Assembly (NCBI GenBank): GCA_016987375.1
Contig: PJRA01000263.1
Coordinates: 1,248,169-1,312,168 of the forward strand
Length of the DNA stretch: 64,000 nt
Reading direction: 5' to 3'
Source of the DNA: Brachionus koreanus
Lineage: Eukaryota > Rotifera > Eurotatoria > Ploima > Brachionidae
Shown here: positions 59,522-64,000 of the stretch, piece after piece
Position numbering within the stretch: the stretch's first letter is position 1
Layout: each line of letters starts with the position of its first letter
Translations under genes and position numbers: made by a program
Notes under the pieces: model-generated
Databases searched by the model: none
What the model saw: only the letters and a program-made list of their open reading frames with translations
Told to the model about the DNA's origin: nothing

Positions 59522-60988
59522 ATGAATGAATCAGATAGCCATGTTATATCAAAAGATAACTCGACTATTTATCCAAACGAACAAGCATCAAATTCAATCG
59601 CTCAGCCATCAATTGGACTAAAACTCATTCTCAAACGTCAACACGGTGACAAATACGAAATAAGAAATCCAAATTCAGCCTCTTCTAATTGTTCCTCGAA
59701 TTCGTCGCGGCCAAAACGTGAAGCAGCTCGCAAGGTAAAGTTCGATTTTGAATCAGACGAGTCGCCTGTCAAAAAAAGACCTAAAAACTCTACCAATCAT
59801 GCGGTAAAAATTCCAAAATTGCATTTAATCAATTACACTGAGACATGTATTCCCTTCGAACCTTGTGAATTGGTCGAAAAAAATGACGCGTTGCTCAATC
59901 AAATATCTGAACATAATGTCAAAATAGCTGTCAATCATTCAGTGCCATTTCCCATTGCATTGGTCGAAGATAAGACAAACATTGTGCACACCAAGGCTCT
60001 TTTGATGATTCACCTCTATCAGTCCTATTCAAGTCCTTGCATCATTTGTGTTCTATGCAAACAATTTTTCAGCATACCTGATTTTTCCAAACATTTTCAC
60101 ATTGGCGAAGACGACTTGGACACTGAGAGCAGTGACGATGAACTAGATCAGAGTTCATTTCGCGCATTCCTTAACGAATTGGAGGAAAAAAAAGAAAAAA
60201 AACTGAAAAAATTGAGAAAAAAATCCTATAAAATTTTGCCTTATTTTTTGAATCATAATAACGAGCTGAATGAAAATCAACTTAAAACATGGAAATTGTT
60301 TTCAAGCAAATTTTCAGCGTTCAAATCGAACAGACAAAAAAAAAAGGACGATCATAAAGAAATCGAAAAGCAAAAAGAAGCAGAAAAATTGGCTAAAAAA
60401 AGACTACGAATGCCCAGGCCAAAGTCAAAACGTAAGCCAGATCCTGAATTGTGCAACTGGGACTTTATTAGTGATGAAAAAGAGGACAAATATTTTTTTA
60501 TGAACAGACATCGTTTAGAATGCGAAAAAATTGTTTATTTGGAAAAAAACGGTCGGCGTCTGTCTGACATAGACACAGACTCGGACCAAGAAGTCAAGAC
60601 TCCCAACAAGTTGACTCTGCCACATGATAAAAAAGAAAACAGAGCACTAGACACCAATGAACCTGATTTATCTTTGTCAGAAAACGAGGATGACGAAGTT
60701 AATGAAGACATAATTAAAAAACCCTCTAAAGAATCTCCCATTTATTTTTATGACACTCCACCCTCAAAATTACAAAAGCAGTTTAATTACTATGAAAACC
60801 TGTCGCCTAATGTTATCAAATACATAAATGAAGGAGAAATTTTAGTACAAAGTCTTAGTTTAGTAATGTTTAATTTGTATAATAAATTCAATCAGAGAAA
60901 AGAAGTGCTGTTGTCTAAGACTGATGAAAATCGTCTCAAATGGTTGAGCATTGTGCTGGATTTGGACATTATTAAATCCAAAAAATAG
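59522..60988 (+). CDS. SKI/SNO-like protein with SMAD4-binding (SAND-like) region
   Basis: Single open exon of 488 residues. Residues about 145-193 align with the SKI/SNO SMAD4-binding domain: VPFPIAL, ALLMIHLYQSYSSPCIICVLC, then FSIPDFSKHFH, parallel to SKI [28 protein letters not shown] and HKFVVHSH. Possible zinc ligands are Cys173, Cys176, His191 and His193. The CHWGF block that normally follows within about 10 residues appears only at Cys311 (CNWDF), after about 115 residues of acidic then Lys/Glu-rich coiled-coil-like sequence. No Dachshund-homology domain was found before it. Several Asp/Ser and basic clusters suggest a nuclear protein. SKI/SNO proteins are corepressors of SMAD signalling; that role here is inferred. 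An upstream exon is possible, because an acceptor abuts the ATG. Confidence 0.65.
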   Translation: MNESDSHVISKDNSTIYPNEQASNSIAQPSIGLKLILKRQHGDKYEIRNPNSASSNCSSNSSRPKREAARKVKFDFESDESPVKKRPKNSTNHAVKIPKLHLINYTETCIPFEPCELVEKNDALLNQISEHNVKIAVNHSVPFPIALVEDKTNIVHTKALLMIHLYQSYSSPCIICVLCKQFFSIPDFSKHFHIGEDDLDTESSDDELDQSSFRAFLNELEEKKEKKLKKLRKKSYKILPYFLNHNNELNENQLKTWKLFSSKFSAFKSNRQKKKDDHKEIEKQKEAEKLAKKRLRMPRPKSKRKPDPELCNWDFISDEKEDKYFFMNRHRLECEKIVYLEKNGRRLSDIDTDSDQEVKTPNKLTLPHDKKENRALDTNEPDLSLSENEDDEVNEDIIKKPSKESPIYFYDTPPSKLQKQFNYYENLSPNVIKYINEGEILVQSLSLVMFNLYNKFNQRKEVLLSKTDENRLKWLSIVLDLDIIKSKK

Positions 60989-62400
60989 TTTATTTTTTAG
61001 GTGGTAGTTTTAGTTTAATTTTTTTTGCTGATTTTGGAAATTTAATTGAACTGTTTATCAGAAAAATTTTTAAACTTGATTATATTTGAAGAATGAATAT
61101 TTTTGAATGAATAAGATCCGGTGATCTTAAAAAAATTAGTATTTAAAATTCTTATTTTGATACTTGAGTCCGTTTGTCAAATGTAAATACCTAAAGTTTG
61201 TTTTTTTTTCTTTTTTTCATCAATTACAGCATTAATGACTCTATTTGTCTGAGATTCGATTTTTTTTGCTTATGTGAAACTTTCAAGTAATAAAAACTGA
61301 CACGTTATTGAATAAGAAAATTAAAAATAAATTTTTTTTTCCAAAAAATTTTCTATGTCTTTTTATACTCATTTTCTTTGTCAAAAAAAATTAAAATCAT
61401 TTAAATTTGAAAAATAAAAATTTTAAAATTTAATTAAAAAAATTGTAATAAACTGAATAAAAAAATCGAAAAAATTAAGTTATTTTTATACAAAATTCTT
61501 TAGAAAATTATCTCTGGTACTCAAAATTAAAGTAATGAAAGAGAAATAACAAAATTAAATTTTTAATCAATAGCTATTTTGCATTAAGTCCTGCGGTACC
61601 TTTGGCCATCCATAGAATGGCAGGTCAATTTATTAGTATTTTTAAATAGTCAACTTTTTTTTAAGGTAAAGAAAACATTTCTTTATAAGAACTTTTATAA
61701 AAAAGAAAATTTTGATAGTTTTTGAAAGCAGCGATTGGGAATCTTGACTTGATAGGGAAACTTTTTGACTTTTAATCTGAACATCTCCATTTTTAAGACT
61801 ACGAATACGAATGACTACGAATCTCCATTTTTAAGAGGTAAAAGTGTTGTTTAAAATTATAAGTTACACTCTTTCATTTAAGACTAAATTAACCAAAATA
61901 ATGAATCAATTTCTAAATACAATCATTAAAATTTAATATTTTAACTATAAGATAATAGAGATAATAATGCCCCAGGTTCGTCCAAATGGTTTACACCTTC
62001 GTTTGAACCCAATTGCCACGCAAAATTTAATAAAAAAAATTATAAACATGTAGAAAAATTAAAAAATTTAAAATTAAATCTATGTACAATTTGTGAATCT
62101 GGAGAATTTATCCATAGGTGTCTCAAATCTTTTGAATGACTTTGCTTGTTGTATCAACATATACACGTGAATCTCATTTGCTTTCAAATCTTGTTTCGAT
62201 TTGTTTTGATTTGATTGGAAAGATGCTTTTATTCTTGATGTTCCAACGTTAAAGCACTAATCAAATAGTGATCTTATGATTTGTATAATGTTAATTTCAG
62301 CTTGATTGAGTTTGACCATTTAAAGCTTCTTATTCTTCTTATAAGGTAAGTTTTAGGAACCATATATTTTCCAGATGTTCTAAATTGTGCTTAAACGATA
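60989..62400. other. Intergenic stretch downstream of SKI-like gene
   Basis: No gene recognised. The region 61960-62030 has a slightly higher GC patch (CCCCAGGTTCGTCCAAATGG) of unknown origin. The part from about 62150 on may already belong to the RT relic that follows. Confidence 0.4.
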
Positions 62401-62580
62401 GTTTTGGGACAAGCTTGTTACCGAAGAAGATCGGTTGTTGATGCTAAAGCCCCATTTATTGCAGAATTGGTTCATCTTGTCAATAGCACTTTGTAAATAA
62501 TATTCAATTTCTTTTATTGACATGCAGTTTATCCAGATGCATAAGTCGTCAGCGTAGAGTGCTACTTAGTATTCATGAAT
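62401..62580 (-). mobile_element. Non-LTR reverse-transcriptase relic (YADD box)
   Basis: The minus strand reads VALYADDLCIWINCMSIKEIEYYLQSAIDKMNQFCNKWGFSINN. This is the YADD catalytic box followed by the LQxAIDKxxxWCxxWGFxIN block of Jockey/I-type enzymes. A stop just upstream and no flanking RT blocks show a fragment. Confidence 0.75.
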
Positions 62581-63685
62581 ATTAAGACCAAAAAAAATAA
62601 ATTAGTAAAAAAAAGAGAACATAAAAAATGATGATTCATTTAAAAAACTGTATAATTTGAATTAGTTTTTTTTTTAACTTTTAATTGAAAAAAAAATCTC
62701 AATAATTAATAGAAAATCTTTTTTGCAATAAAATTTTTTCGAATAAAAAAATCTTATTTTTGACTTAAAGACTTGACTCATGACTCATAAGTCATGACTC
62801 TGACTCAGTAATCACGAATTTGCTGAGTCCCTATCTCTGATCTTTACATGCTGACCATCATTTGAAGAACAAAATTCATTTAAATTGAAGATTTGAAGAC
62901 TCGAATTCTGCAACTAATAATTTTTAGCATTTTTTTTTATAATTAAATTTCATTTTAAAAATAAAATATAAGTTTAGTGAAAAAAGAACAAAAAGCGCAG
63001 AAATATTTACAAAAAAATTTATTCTATTAATTAATGGTATTTCTTTAGACCGAATTTACTTATAATATCAGAAATGAAATTACAAATACTTTAATATTCT
63101 TTTATTTCTTGTTTCATAAGTGAAAGCCCTTTGAATGACTTTCATAAGAAATAAAAAATTCAAATTAAAATTTCCAGTGAAATAAACAATTTTTTTTTGA
63201 AAAACAAAAGAATTTTTTAAATATGTTTTGTCATAATAATTTTTGTTTTTTAAATGCTTTTCTAAAATATTCTATAAAGTTTTAAATAAAAACTTCAATT
63301 AAGGTACTCAAGTGATCAACTGATCTCTACACATCACCATATCAATTGAAAGTAAGGAAAGCTAAGTATTTTTCTTCAAGACAACGCTAGAACAATGGTT
63401 CATTTTTTAGAAGACGAAAATTAAAAAAATTGTCTAAAAATGAGCAAAATTCCGATAAATTTTTAGTTTTTGTATTTTGAATTTTTTTGTCTAAAAAAAA
63501 TCTATTACTTAATAAACATAAATCTGTATTTAAAAGATTTTAATAAATAAATTTTTTGAAATTTGTTAAAACCATCACATTTGTAATTTTGGAATAAATG
63601 AATGAAATTAATTTAACAAATTCTTAAGACAAAATAAAACAAATAATTAAAAATTCAAATTCAAAAAATTTAAAGTTATATTTTT
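62581..63685. other. Intergenic stretch upstream of ZNHIT6
   Basis: No gene recognised. Between 62765 and 62835 GACTC/GAGTC and GACTTG motifs recur in both orientations, resembling the interior of the 59053-59149 fold-back element. The remainder is A/T-rich. Confidence 0.45.
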
Positions 63686-64000
63686 ATGAAAAAAATGACT
63701 TCGAGTTTAGCTGAGCAGTATTCAATAGATATTCCTTCTACTTCTAAATCGGAAAATGCATGCGAAATGTGTCAAAAAATCCAATCAAAATACAAATGCC
63801 CAGGTTGTGGTATAAAAACCTGCTCTCTATTATGTTGCCGCGCTCACAAGGAAAAAACTGGTTGTACTGGTCAAAGAGATAAAACAAAATATGTTTCGAA
63901 AGAGCAATTCAATGAGAATCTGTTGATAAACGATTACAGATTTCTAGAGGAGCAGTCAAGGATCATAGATGCGTATCAACGAGCATCAGAGCTAGGTGAA
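63686..64000 (+). CDS. ZNHIT6: Box C/D snoRNA protein 1 (HIT zinc finger), 5' part
   Basis: Partial: 105 codons from ATG 63686, open to the window end. The zf-HIT domain (about residues 26-62) has the full ligand set: CEMC, KCPGCG, TCSLLCC, and an AHKEKTGCTGQ end. It is followed by RDKTKYV, EQFNENLLINDYRFLEE and a helical segment, in the same order as human ZNHIT6/BCD1 (RDKTAY, F..MNLLSDYRFLED). BCD1 is an assembly factor for box C/D snoRNPs and acts in the nucleus. A second ATG three codons downstream (63695) is an alternative start. The C-terminal half lies outside the window. Confidence 0.93.
   Translation, partial: MKKMTSSLAEQYSIDIPSTSKSENACEMCQKIQSKYKCPGCGIKTCSLLCCRAHKEKTGCTGQRDKTKYVSKEQFNENLLINDYRFLEEQSRIIDAYQRASELGE

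Overview
The window looks like an AT-rich (roughly three quarters A+T by eye) invertebrate nuclear scaffold. It has animal-specific genes, very short GT-AG introns (46-58 bp wherever small), long gene-poor stretches and several clades of non-LTR retrotransposon fragments. A biogenic-amine GPCR, a SKI/SNO-like gene and a DUF229 gene make it metazoan. The compact introns, base composition and retroelement mix would suit a monogonont rotifer such as Brachionus, but that assignment is inference and was not tested.

Layout. 0-5 kb: non-coding apart from a decayed gene-like stretch at 1.33-2.04 kb. 4.7-12.0 kb: an ODF3-like sperm-tail gene (2 exons) and a PARP16 gene (3 exons), bracketed by a mosaic segmental duplication (4.66-7.75 kb against 9.87-12.0 kb) that lacks the ODF3 gene in its second copy. 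12-24 kb: a gene desert with one RTE endonuclease relic at 22.5 kb. 24.0-25.7 kb: a CR1/Jockey-type retrotransposon fragment and two MITE-like elements. 27.1-28.5 kb: an intronless biogenic-amine GPCR. 29.0-29.8 kb: an RT relic and a tRNA-headed SINE with a perfect 11-bp target duplication. 31.5-34.7 kb: a DUF229 sulfatase-like type II membrane protein (4 exons). 36.0-36.8 kb: a securin-like gene on the minus strand. 37.7-39.0 kb: a second copy of the 24-kb retrotransposon. 41.4-45.9 kb: the mitochondrial glycine decarboxylase GLDC (7 exons), with a second SINE in an intron. 48.4-52.4 kb: the cytosolic carboxypeptidase AGBL4/CCP6 (6 exons). 53.7-54.2 kb: an RS-domain protein with a 90-bp tandem repeat. 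55.4-58.9 kb: a three-layer nest in which a GC-rich CR1/Jockey-type element sits inside a hAT-like element, which sits inside an RTE retrotransposon relic. 59.5-61.0 kb: a SKI/SNO-like gene. 62.4 kb: another RT relic. 63.7-64.0 kb: the 5' end of ZNHIT6/BCD1, running off the window.

The genes are unrelated housekeeping, signalling or ciliary genes and show no operon-like logic. ODF3 and AGBL4 both concern axonemes or tubulin modification, but they are 42 kb apart and I draw no functional link. Three genes (securin-like, GLDC, SKI-like) have a 3' splice acceptor at or within a few bases of the start codon, which would fit spliced-leader trans-splicing or a 5'UTR intron. I found no convincing new multi-gene system. 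The most notable structures are the nested transposons, the SINE, the hAT-like MITEs with 8-bp duplications, the mosaic duplication, and the SKI-like protein with its split zinc motif. Three runs of N (29681-29718, 43678-43855, 55896-56588) all fall inside interspersed repeats.
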